A DNA stretch of 64,000 nucleotides from an uncultured Pelagibacteraceae bacterium. GTDB lineage: Bacteria; Pseudomonadota; Alphaproteobacteria; Pelagibacterales; Pelagibacteraceae. The stretch is taken from the NCBI GenBank assembly GCA_902618205.1, contig CACMZL010000001.1, forward strand, positions 62,001 to 126,000, given 5' to 3'. Position 1 is the stretch's first letter. Each line of letters begins with the position of its first letter. Both the position numbers and the translations under genes were made by a program. Under the pieces are notes generated by a model. It was not told the DNA's origin and made no database searches. It saw nothing but the letters and a program-made list of their open reading frames with translations. Below are positions 19,393 to 27,801 of the stretch, one piece after another.

Positions 19393-20390
19393 TGTTTAAA
19401 TTTTTTACAGAAAGAAGATGGTACGGTTGGAGTATATTTGGATCAATCTTCATTTTAGTTTCAACTTGGTATCAAGTTCAATTAGATGTAAAAATTAACG
19501 AATGGTTTGGTGAATTTTACGATACTCTTCAAAAAGCTTTAACAGAACCTGGTTCAGTCACAGAAACTGAATTTATTGGATATTTGTTTACATTTGCAAA
19601 AGTTGCAGGTCTTTGGATTATAATTGCAATTATAACAGGATTTTTTGTATCTCATTGGGTTTTTAGGTGGAGAACTTCAATGGCTGAATATTATCACTCT
19701 CAATGGCTAAAAGCTCGTTTAACAGAAGGAGCTTCGCAGAGAGTTCAAGAAGACACTTTAAAATTTGCAAGAATAATGGAAGGTCTCGGTGTTGGGCTTT
19801 TAGATAGCATAATGACTCTAGTAGCCTTCCTGCCAATTTTATGGGGACTATCTAAACAAGTCGATGTACTTCCATGGATTGGTGAAGTTGATCATGCTTT
19901 AGTTTGGGTTGCAATAATATCTGCGCTTGGTGGAACAGTTTTACTAGCAGCTGTAGGTATAAAATTGCCTGGTATTGAATATGATATTCAAAAAGAAGAA
20001 GCTGGTTATAGAAAAGAATTAGTTCATGGAGAAGATGATCCTATAAGGGCAGCTCCACCAACTATAGGTCAATTGTATGATAGAGTAAGAGGTATTCACT
20101 ATAAATCATATTTTCACTACTTATATTTTAATGCTGTAAAATGGAGTTATTTCCAAGGTATGGTTATAGTTCCATATTTAGCACTTGCACCAACTATAGT
20201 ATCAGGTGCAATTACATTAGGTTTCGTTCAACAAATAACTAGAGCATTTGGAAGAGTTGAAAATTCATTACAGTATTTAGTTAGAAGCTGGTCTACAATA
20301 GTAGAATTGATTTCAGTTTGGAAAAGATTAAGTGAATTTGAAGCAAGATTGAAATATAATTCAGAAGAATCCACTGTTGAAAATATTTAA
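19392..20390 (+). CDS. SbmA/BacA-like inner-membrane transporter
   Basis: FTERRWYGWSIFGS, DVKINEWFGEFYD, QEDTLKFARIMEGLG, FGRVENSLQYLVRSW. Confidence 0.8.
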   Translation: MFKFFTERRWYGWSIFGSIFILVSTWYQVQLDVKINEWFGEFYDTLQKALTEPGSVTETEFIGYLFTFAKVAGLWIIIAIITGFFVSHWVFRWRTSMAEYYHSQWLKARLTEGASQRVQEDTLKFARIMEGLGVGLLDSIMTLVAFLPILWGLSKQVDVLPWIGEVDHALVWVAIISALGGTVLLAAVGIKLPGIEYDIQKEEAGYRKELVHGEDDPIRAAPPTIGQLYDRVRGIHYKSYFHYLYFNAVKWSYFQGMVIVPYLALAPTIVSGAITLGFVQQITRAFGRVENSLQYLVRSWSTIVELISVWKRLSEFEARLKYNSEESTVENI

Positions 20391-21334
20391 TGTCTTTAGA
20401 TAAAGATCTGATTAATAAACTTGTAAAAGTTACCTCCAGAGCTGCAATTAATTGTTATCAATTTCTAGGCAAAGGAAATAAAAAAATAGCTGACAAGGCG
20501 GCAACAGACTCAATGAGAAATGATTTAAATAATCTAGAAATAAACGGAAAAGTAGTGATAGGTGAAGGTGAACTTGATGAAGCACCAATGTTATATATAG
20601 GAGAAAGACTAGGAAACGGTAATGGACCGAGTATTGATATAGCTGTTGATCCTCTTGAAGGAACAAATTTTGCTGCAAAAAATATTCCAGGTGCCATATC
20701 GGTTTTAGCAATTTCAGAAAAAGGAAATTTATTTAATGCTCCAGAAACGTATATGAATAAAATTGCTGTTGGTAAAGATGTTCCATTTGATGCTACTGAT
20801 TTAGATTATCCTCTAAAAAAAAATATTTCTAATATAGCAGAAGCCAAAAATAAAAATATCAAAGAACTAACAGTGTGCATTCTTGATAGGCCAAGACATA
20901 AAGAGATTATTGAAGAATTAGAATCGTTAAAAGTAAATTTAAAATTAATTTCAGATGGAGATATTTTCGGGGCTCTCTTAGTTACTGATAACAAGTATAA
21001 TATTGACCTATTTTTAGGTATTGGAGGAGGTCCTGAGGGAGTTATTTCTGCAGCAGCTTTGGATGCTTATGGATGTAAATTTCAGGGTAGATTTATATTT
21101 GCAACCGATAAAGACAAAACTAGGGCTAAAAAAATGGGAATATCTGATCTAAATAAGAAATATGAATTAAATGAAATAGTTAAAGGGGATAGTATTTTTT
21201 GTGCGACAGGAATTACCAGCACTGAAATAGTTGGAGCTGTAAAAAAAGAAAATAAAAAATTTATTACAGAAACTCTTGTCACACACAAAGAATCTACAAT
21301 AGAAATTATAAAAAGTGAGGAACCTATAGCTTGA
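20390..21334 (+). CDS. glpX: Class II fructose-1,6-bisphosphatase
   Basis: VIGEGELDEAPMLYIGE, DPLEGTN, GIGGGPEGVI. Confidence 0.95.
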   Translation: MSLDKDLINKLVKVTSRAAINCYQFLGKGNKKIADKAATDSMRNDLNNLEINGKVVIGEGELDEAPMLYIGERLGNGNGPSIDIAVDPLEGTNFAAKNIPGAISVLAISEKGNLFNAPETYMNKIAVGKDVPFDATDLDYPLKKNISNIAEAKNKNIKELTVCILDRPRHKEIIEELESLKVNLKLISDGDIFGALLVTDNKYNIDLFLGIGGGPEGVISAAALDAYGCKFQGRFIFATDKDKTRAKKMGISDLNKKYELNEIVKGDSIFCATGITSTEIVGAVKKENKKFITETLVTHKESTIEIIKSEEPIA

Positions 21335-21369
21335 TTATTTTTAATAATTGCAATAGAAACTCCATCTCT

Positions 21370-21444
21370 GGTCCCTTCGTCTATCGGTTAGGACACATGG
21401 TTTTCATCCATGAAAGAGGGGTTCGATTCCCCTAGGGACCGCCA
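21370..21444 (+). tRNA. tRNA-Glu (anticodon UUC), CCA encoded
   Basis: GGTCCCT/AGGGACC acceptor, anticodon loop TTTTCAT, T-arm GGGGTTCGATTCCCC, GCCA end. Confidence 0.95.
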
Positions 21445-21487
21445 TATTAAGGATGCATATTCAACCTTAATTTAATCACCATTATCT

Positions 21488-21509
21488 CTGGGCACCTTCT
21501 GGGCACCCT
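21488..21509 (+). repeat. Left arm-site-like block CTGGGCACCTTCTGGGCACCCT
   Basis: Two TGGGCACC units 11 bp apart (21489, 21500); identical block at 22923-22944. Confidence 0.85.
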
Positions 21510-21523
21510 GATATAATTAAATT

Positions 21524-22918
21524 ATGAAAAAATTCTTCATGATCATAGTTCTGAGTTTGTTAATAAAAGGAAGTGTTTACGCAGAACAATATAGAGTTGC
21601 AGTATCAGGTTATTATGATCAAACTAAATCTACATTAAATGGTAAGAGCAAAATTTCTTTAGAGGATGCAAAAAATCAAGCACTAAGGCTATGCAAAGAC
21701 TCAAAGCTAATGAATAAAGTAAAGCCAGAGTCTTGTTTAGTTTATAGAATAGTTATTCATGAAGATGGATTTTTTGGTAAATTAATCAAAGATGAAATTG
21801 TATGGAGTAAAGAGGTTGCTAAATTTGAAAAAAAATTAAAACAAAAAAAAATTGCTGAAAAGCCAAAGAAGCAAGAACCAAAAAATAATCAAAAAGAAAA
21901 AGGCTTAGAATTAAAACAAACTTTGCTTCAATCAACTTTGGTTATGAAATCTAAAAAGAACACTCATACTATTGAATTTAATAGAAATGGAACAGGTACT
22001 TGGTCAATGGGTAATTATTCCGCAAAAATTGTTTGGGAAGTAATAGACAATAATACTTTTAAAGCACATCAACCAAAATACAATTATTCATTAGCAAAAA
22101 TTAATTGGAAAAATTTAACACTAAAATATGAAGATAGTAGAGGAGAAATTTGGGACTATAAAATAATTAGTCCTAAAAAATTAGTAACACTAATTGCAGA
22201 AAAACCGAAAAAGAAGGAACCAAAGGTGAGTATAGATGACGATAAAATTGTTCCTGCTGGTTCTGGATCAGGCTTTTTTGTATTAAAAGATGGAACTGTA
22301 ATTACAAATTATCACGTTATAGAAGGTTGTGAGCTTAATAAAGTTTCTTATAAAGGATCTCAATCAGAAGCTAAAGTCCTATCAATTGATAAAGTTAACG
22401 ATATTGCAATTTTAAAAACTAATATTAAACCACTAACTGCTTTTGCTGTATCTAATGAGGATGTTTCTTTATTAGAAGATGTGGTTGTTGCTGGGTATCC
22501 TTTAGGTAAACAAATAAGCTCAGCAATCAAAACCCATAAAGGTGTTGTAACTGCTCTTGCAGGTGCTGGTGATAATTATTCATATTTTCAAACCGATGCA
22601 GCAATTAATCAGGGTAATAGTGGTGGACCAATTATAAATCAAAAAGGGAACGTAGTTGGTATTGCAGTTCAAACATGGGTAGAGGAGGGTGTTCAAGGAG
22701 TTCATTTTGGAATTAAATCATCAACACTTAAGACTTTTGCAAATGCGAATGGTTTGAAATTCTTAACGCCAAATAATAGAGATTTATCTAATAAGGAACT
22801 TGGTAAATTAATTACTGAAAGTACAGTTTATGTTGAGTGTCATATGACTATAGCTCAAATAAAAAAAATGATCGCACAAAGTGAAAACAAGAAAGCTTTA
22901 TATGAGAAATATCGCTGA
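21524..22918 (+). CDS. Secreted trypsin-like (S1) serine protease with an extra N-terminal module, cargo of the tRNA-Glu island
   Basis: Signal peptide; catalytic His in NYHVIEG, Asp in NDIAIL, Ser in QGNSGGP. Confidence 0.85.
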   Translation: MKKFFMIIVLSLLIKGSVYAEQYRVAVSGYYDQTKSTLNGKSKISLEDAKNQALRLCKDSKLMNKVKPESCLVYRIVIHEDGFFGKLIKDEIVWSKEVAKFEKKLKQKKIAEKPKKQEPKNNQKEKGLELKQTLLQSTLVMKSKKNTHTIEFNRNGTGTWSMGNYSAKIVWEVIDNNTFKAHQPKYNYSLAKINWKNLTLKYEDSRGEIWDYKIISPKKLVTLIAEKPKKKEPKVSIDDDKIVPAGSGSGFFVLKDGTVITNYHVIEGCELNKVSYKGSQSEAKVLSIDKVNDIAILKTNIKPLTAFAVSNEDVSLLEDVVVAGYPLGKQISSAIKTHKGVVTALAGAGDNYSYFQTDAAINQGNSGGPIINQKGNVVGIAVQTWVEEGVQGVHFGIKSSTLKTFANANGLKFLTPNNRDLSNKELGKLITESTVYVECHMTIAQIKKMIAQSENKKALYEKYR

Positions 22919-22922
22919 TTAT

Positions 22923-22944
22923 CTGGGCACCTTCTGGGCACCCT
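22923..22944 (+). repeat. Right arm-site-like block CTGGGCACCTTCTGGGCACCCT
   Basis: 22/22 identical to 21488-21509, starting 4 nt after the protease stop codon. Confidence 0.85.
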
Positions 22945-23011
22945 TGAATTAAATTTTTGAATTTTAATGATAAAAATAGCTAATAAACACAACGTTCATG
23001 ATCACAGAAAT

Positions 23012-23038
23012 GGGGTTCGATTCCCCTAGGGACCGCCA
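23012..23038 (+). repeat. att-like copy of tRNA-Glu 3' end
   Basis: 27/27 identical to 21418-21444. Confidence 0.9.
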
Positions 23039-23040
23039 CA

Positions 23041-23292
23041 ATGAAATATATTGTTTATTTAATCATATCTAAAAATAAGCAAAAACACCTTAGCTACGTT
23101 GGATATACTAATAATTTGAAGAATAGATTGGCTAAACATAATGCTTCGAAAGGAGCAAAATTTACCAGAGGTAGAAAATGGATATTAGCCTATAGTATGA
23201 GTTATGATACAAAATCTAAGGCCATGAGTGAGGAATACAAACTTAAAAAAAACTATAAACTTAGAAATAAGATAAAATCTAATTTTTTATAA
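23041..23292 (+). CDS. GIY-YIG nuclease family protein (UPF0213-like)
   Basis: MKYIVYLIISKNKQKHLSYVGYTNNLKNRLAKHN. Confidence 0.85.
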   Translation: MKYIVYLIISKNKQKHLSYVGYTNNLKNRLAKHNASKGAKFTRGRKWILAYSMSYDTKSKAMSEEYKLKKNYKLRNKIKSNFL

Positions 23293-24330
23293 ATGAAAAT
23301 CTCAATTCTACTTCCTTATAAAGAAAATTTTACCCCAAATTATGCAGGTGCAGTTTCCCTTTTTCTAAATGATACAATCAAATTAAGTAAATACAAAAAA
23401 AATATTGAAGTGTATGGAAATACTTCTTTTAAAAATAAATTATTACCCAATTATACTAATTTAAATTTTTCAAAAATATTCTTCAGAAGTAGTAGTAAAG
23501 AATATGTAAAAAAATTTCTGGATATTGAAAAAATAAAAAAATCAAATTTAATAGAAATCCATAACAGACCAGATTATATAAATTCTATTTATGGAGTAAA
23601 TAATAATATTGTTCTATATTTTCATAATAATCCACTAGAAATGAAATCATCAAAAACTGTGAAGGAAAGAATTGATATATTTAACAAAACAAAAAAAATA
23701 ATATTTAATAGTAATTGGACTCTAAGAAAATTTACGAAAGGTTTAAATAAAAAATACAATACAGATAAACTTCAAGTTATTAATCAGTCAACAAGTAAAA
23801 AAATAATTAATTTTAAAAATAAAAAAAAAATAATTTTATTTGTTGGTAGATTAAATGCTTCTAAAGGTTATGATCTATTTGGAAAGGCTATTATAAATGT
23901 ATTAAACAATAATCCTGATTGGAAAGCTATAGTTATTGGTGATGAACCTAGAGAAAACCATGTTTTTGAACATAAAAATATGAAAATTTTGGGTTTTCAA
24001 AAATATAACGTTGTAACAAAATGGTTTATAAAGTCTGATATTTCAGTTGTTTGCTCTCGATGGGATGAACCTTTTGGTAGAACTGCTTTAGAAGCTTCAA
24101 GTGCAGGATGTGCTGTAATTATTACAGATAAAGGTGGACTTAGTGAGGCATCTCCAAAAGCTATGATAATAAAGTCTTTAACTGTTAAAAATATTGAAAA
24201 TTCAATCGAAAAACTAATTAAAAACGAGTCTTTAAAGAAATCATTACAAAAAAGGATTTATAAACATTTTTACTTAACTAATAATTATATTTCAAAAAAA
24301 ATTGATAGATACAGAGATAAACTAATTTAA
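23293..24330 (+). CDS. Glycosyltransferase, GT4-like
   Basis: LFVGRLNASKGYDLFGKAI, SRWDEPFGRTALEASSAGCAVIITDKGGLSE. Confidence 0.85.
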   Translation: MKISILLPYKENFTPNYAGAVSLFLNDTIKLSKYKKNIEVYGNTSFKNKLLPNYTNLNFSKIFFRSSSKEYVKKFLDIEKIKKSNLIEIHNRPDYINSIYGVNNNIVLYFHNNPLEMKSSKTVKERIDIFNKTKKIIFNSNWTLRKFTKGLNKKYNTDKLQVINQSTSKKIINFKNKKKIILFVGRLNASKGYDLFGKAIINVLNNNPDWKAIVIGDEPRENHVFEHKNMKILGFQKYNVVTKWFIKSDISVVCSRWDEPFGRTALEASSAGCAVIITDKGGLSEASPKAMIIKSLTVKNIENSIEKLIKNESLKKSLQKRIYKHFYLTNNYISKKIDRYRDKLI

Positions 24331-24335
24331 GATTA

Positions 24336-25289
24336 TTATATTTTGATTTTATTTAATGCATTGTTTTTAAATATATTTGCCTCTCTAATATATCTTCTAA
24401 CCATTTGTGTTGTTTTGTGACCTGTCATAGCCATTATGCTCCGCTCATCAGCGCCTGAATCAGCAGCTACTGTTGCAAAACCCGACCTTAAACTATGACC
24501 TGCAAAATTTTTGTTTTCGATACCTGCTAATTTTAAATATTCTTTCATTAATAAAACTACAGATTGATCAGTTAATCTTTTATCTGTTAATGATAAACCT
24601 TTAGAAAATCTTCTAAAAATAGGTCCAGACTTAATTTTAGAAATTTCTAACCATTTTTTTAGATTTGTAACAGGACAGTAAATTTCATTATCGAAGTAGG
24701 GTATTCCTTTAGTCATTCCTTCGCCAAATTGGTCAGTTTTTGATCTTTTAATAGTGATTTTTATACCCTCTGGAACAAACTCTAAATCCTCATGATCAAT
24801 TGAAATGAGCTCCGTTCTTCTAAAGCCTCCTCCAAAGCCAACTAAAATTATTGATTTATCTCTATGTTTTTTTACTTTCTCAGTTTTTTGTTCATCTATT
24901 ACATTAATAATTGATTTTAAATGATTGATTAATATTGGTTTTTTACCTTTCTGAATACTTCCTTTGACTCTTCTTATTCCCATTAAATTTTCAACGATGA
25001 TTGGATGTTTTGTATCTAGATAATGCCCTTTCAATTTGTGAACCATGCCTATTGATACTAATCTTCGTCTTAAAGTACTTATTTTTGAATTTTTAGAGAG
25101 ATGGGTTAGGTATAAAGAGACTATTTTTGGCTCTGTCGGCAAACAGTCTAATCCATGCTTAGCGCAAAAAGCACCAAAGTCTTTAAAGTCGGATTTATAG
25201 GCTCTTAAAGTATTATTTGCTTTTGAGCTTTTAAGGTTATTTAAAGTTGCCTCATGAAGCGATTTTAGGTCTGTTGTCAGCTCATTCAT
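24336..25289 (-). CDS. Tyrosine recombinase, Cre-like in size and N-terminal pattern
   Basis: GFRRTEL (Arg), AGHSLRSGFA (HxxR), GHKTT, RRYIRE (Tyr); N-terminal Y..DF..F..FC....L..LP..P..V..YL..L. Confidence 0.9.
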   Translation of the reverse strand: MNELTTDLKSLHEATLNNLKSSKANNTLRAYKSDFKDFGAFCAKHGLDCLPTEPKIVSLYLTHLSKNSKISTLRRRLVSIGMVHKLKGHYLDTKHPIIVENLMGIRRVKGSIQKGKKPILINHLKSIINVIDEQKTEKVKKHRDKSIILVGFGGGFRRTELISIDHEDLEFVPEGIKITIKRSKTDQFGEGMTKGIPYFDNEIYCPVTNLKKWLEISKIKSGPIFRRFSKGLSLTDKRLTDQSVVLLMKEYLKLAGIENKNFAGHSLRSGFATVAADSGADERSIMAMTGHKTTQMVRRYIREANIFKNNALNKIKI

Positions 25290-25293
25290 ATAA

Positions 25294-25326
25294 TTACTAT
25301 TGATAACAATTAATTATCGATAGTAA
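25294..25326. promoter_or_regulatory. 33-bp imperfect palindrome, candidate recombinase core site or operator
   Basis: TTACTATTGATAA-CAATTAA-TTATCGATAGTAA: 13-bp arms matching at 12/13, 7-bp spacer, ends 4 bp from the recombinase ATG. Confidence 0.7.
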
Positions 25327-25369
25327 TATAACATTAGCAAATTAATGTCAAATAAAATAAATTAAAAAA

Positions 25370-25861
25370 ATGACAATCGGAACATGGCAGCTTATTGCAC
25401 TTTTAGTAATTTTAAGTCCAACAATCATTGCATTTTTTTGCTGTTTATTTTTAATTAATAAGAAAAGTTATACGAAATTACCAAAAGGATTGGCATTTGC
25501 AGGTTTTTGGTACAGATTAATTGCGGGTGTTATAGATACTGTAATAGTTGCTATTATCACTTTCATTTTAGCTTTTATACCGGTAATTGGCTGGATATTC
25601 GGAATATTCGTAAGTTGGTTATATTATGCTTTACTACAATCATCAAAAAAACAATCTACTTTTGGAATGAGAGCGGTTGATATGAGAATTTCAGACGAAA
25701 ATTACAAAAAAATTAGTTTTTGGAGAGCTTCAGGCAATTATTTTGTATTACCTATATCTATTATGATTATTTTCATTGGTTTATTAATGATTGCTTTTAC
25801 TGAGAGAAAACAAGGACTACATAACTTTATATCAAGAACTTTATGTGTAAGAGATAAATAG
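25370..25861 (+). CDS. RDD family membrane protein
   Basis: AGFWYRLIAGVIDTVIVAII...GMRAVDMRI...RKQGLHNFISRT. Confidence 0.85.
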   Translation: MTIGTWQLIALLVILSPTIIAFFCCLFLINKKSYTKLPKGLAFAGFWYRLIAGVIDTVIVAIITFILAFIPVIGWIFGIFVSWLYYALLQSSKKQSTFGMRAVDMRISDENYKKISFWRASGNYFVLPISIMIIFIGLLMIAFTERKQGLHNFISRTLCVRDK

Positions 25862-25930
25862 TTTGTTAACGCTATTCACAGCTGTTAAAAACTCATAATT
25901 ATCAACTATAAAGTGATACTAATATAATTT

Positions 25931-26142
25931 GCACTGTGATAATCTCTTAAATGAATTAAGAGGCAACTCTTAACTGACCATCTGGGGAAAAATCGAGAGA
26001 TTCAAGCCCAGAGGGCAGAAAACCACGCAGAGTAGCGCTAAAATTGCGGGGTGGAAGGCATGGCGGTAGCGCATACAACGACGTGCCAAAAAACTACTGA
26101 TCTTTGTACCTGAAAAGGTACAGAGATACAGGGTTTTTTTCT
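25931..26142 (+). ncRNA. Candidate structured ncRNA of unknown family
   Basis: GC-elevated non-coding stretch with several hairpins, including one capped by GAGA; final GAAA-capped hairpin 26097-26131 followed by GGTTTTTTT. Boundaries approximate. Confidence 0.55.
26097..26141 (+). terminator. Rho-independent terminator
   Basis: CTGATCTTTGTACCT-GAAA-AGGTACAGAGATACAG (one bulge) then T tract. Confidence 0.8.
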
Positions 26143-26146
26143 TTAT

Positions 26147-26422
26147 ATGATTCTTAAAGGTACAAAATTTCAAATTAAAGTCTGGAAATACTTAAAAACA
26201 ATTAAAAAAGGTAGTGTTTTAACCTATTCTGACGTTGCAAAGGGTATTAAAAAGCCTAGAGCTGTTAGGGCTGTAGCTAATGCAATTGGAAAAAACCCAT
26301 ATGCTCCTAAAATACCTTGCCATAGAGTAATCAGGTCTGATGGATCTTTAGGAGGATATTCTGGAAAAGGTGGTATAAAAACCAAGAAAAAACTGCTCAA
26401 ATCCGAAGGAATTTTGCTCTAA
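26147..26422 (+). CDS. MGMT/Ogt-family methylated-DNA-cysteine methyltransferase
   Basis: PCHRVIRSDGSLGGYSGG-type active-site region (IPCHRVIRSDGSLGGYSGKGGIKTKKKLL). Confidence 0.9.
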   Translation: MILKGTKFQIKVWKYLKTIKKGSVLTYSDVAKGIKKPRAVRAVANAIGKNPYAPKIPCHRVIRSDGSLGGYSGKGGIKTKKKLLKSEGILL

Positions 26423-26952
26423 AAGCTAGAAATACCAACGTTTTTTTTAAATTTAACAACATTTAGTACTACAATTTTAAATTCCCCTATTGGTTGCAGC
26501 TTATAAATTGAAATCTCTAAATTAGCCCTATATTTGGGGCATTAAACGCTATATTCATAAATTGCATTACTTAGGCAATTATTAAGAAAAAAATTATTTT
26601 TTTTTATATTTATAGCAATTAATATTAAGAATTTTCCATATCAAATTAAAACTAATTTTTATTATCAATAGATTTATTTTAAAATTTCTTCAAAATAGAT
26701 GATTTTATTGAATTATTGTCCCCTATCTTATAATCCAATTTTATTGTCTATTTTTTAATTTAAATAACTGCATATTTATTGATAATTTTTAATTTACTGC
26801 TTTTATTTAATTTAAAATTTTATGATTTTACTCCATTCTTTCTGTATTTTATATAAATATATTTGTGGTTAAGATATTTAATAAAATAATGTAATTACAG
26901 TAGTTTACACATGTTAATTAAAGTATTATATTAATATATAGTACATATATAT

Positions 26953-27801
26953 TTACTTGTATTTATGATAATATTCCCTTTTAAAAACATATAAACCTGA
27001 CGAAACAATTATGAAAAGTCCAATAAAAGTATATTTATCAGGAAAGTCCGAAAACACATAGTACCCTAAAATAAGGTTAGTAATTATCTCGAAATAACCA
27101 AATGGTGCTAGTTTTGAAGCATCAGCGTAACGAAGAGATAAAATGATTAATATATGGCCTAAACAGGCAAATATACCCATCAGAGCCATCCAAGACCATT
27201 GAATTGGAGTAGGATTAATCCAAACAATTGGAACAAAAAAAGATGCGATAATGGCCCCTACTACGCCCGTAATCAGCAATGTGAGCAAAGGACTATCTGT
27301 TAAATGTAATTTTCGAGTTATTATTAGATAAAAACCGTAAAAACAGCCTGTTCCAACTGCTGCTAAACTAGCAAGATTAATCTCTATAATTCCAGGTCTT
27401 ATGACAACTAAAATACCAAAAAAACCGACTAATACAGCAGTCCACCGTCTATATCCGACTTTTTCTTTGAGTAAAAATGGAGAAAGAGCAGTTGTAACCA
27501 ATGGAGCAACGAATGCCAATGTTAACGCTTTTGCCATTGAGATTACAGAAATGGAGTAAAAAAAACATATATTTGCAAAAAATAAAGACAAACCTCTAAT
27601 TATTTGTAATTTTATATTTTGAGAAAACTTCAATTGTTTCCTAAAAAATAAAAACATAAAAAAAATTGTGAATACAACTGTAAAAAAATATCTAGCCCAC
27701 GTTATTTGAAAGAAAGATAAATCGGATGACAAATATTTTGCAATGGCATCCATAAAGGGCAAAACCATCCATGCGGATAAATTTAAAAATATTGCTTTCA
27801 T
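26953..27801 (-). CDS. EamA/DMT family transporter
   Basis: Ten hydrophobic segments; ALTLAFVAPLVTTALSPFLLKEKVG. Confidence 0.85.
   Translation of the reverse strand: MKAIFLNLSAWMVLPFMDAIAKYLSSDLSFFQITWARYFFTVVFTIFFMFLFFRKQLKFSQNIKLQIIRGLSLFFANICFFYSISVISMAKALTLAFVAPLVTTALSPFLLKEKVGYRRWTAVLVGFFGILVVIRPGIIEINLASLAAVGTGCFYGFYLIITRKLHLTDSPLLTLLITGVVGAIIASFFVPIVWINPTPIQWSWMALMGIFACLGHILIILSLRYADASKLAPFGYFEIITNLILGYYVFSDFPDKYTFIGLFIIVSSGLYVFKREYYHKYK

Larger units (their letters stand above)
21418..23038. mobile_element. Integrase-less mini-island at tRNA-Glu with one serine-protease gene
   Basis: GGGGTTCGATTCCCCTAGGGACCGCCA at the tRNA 3' end (21418-21444) and again at 23012-23038 (27/27); 22-bp arm-like block repeated just inside both ends. 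Confidence 0.8.

Noticed and set aside
20448-21288. Minus-strand ORFs (87, 79, 62, 68 aa) opposite glpX
   Set aside because: Shadow ORFs antisense to a clear glpX coding region; low-complexity Leu/Ser/Phe-rich translations.
25970-26173. 67-aa minus-strand ORF in the candidate ncRNA region
   Set aside because: Cys/Arg-rich translation with no recognisable domain, spans the terminator hairpin; more likely a chance ORF across a structured RNA.
26662-26671. Second copy of the recombinase core site (TTATCAATAG)
   Set aside because: Only a 10-bp half-site match in very AT-rich DNA with no paired arm; chance expected.
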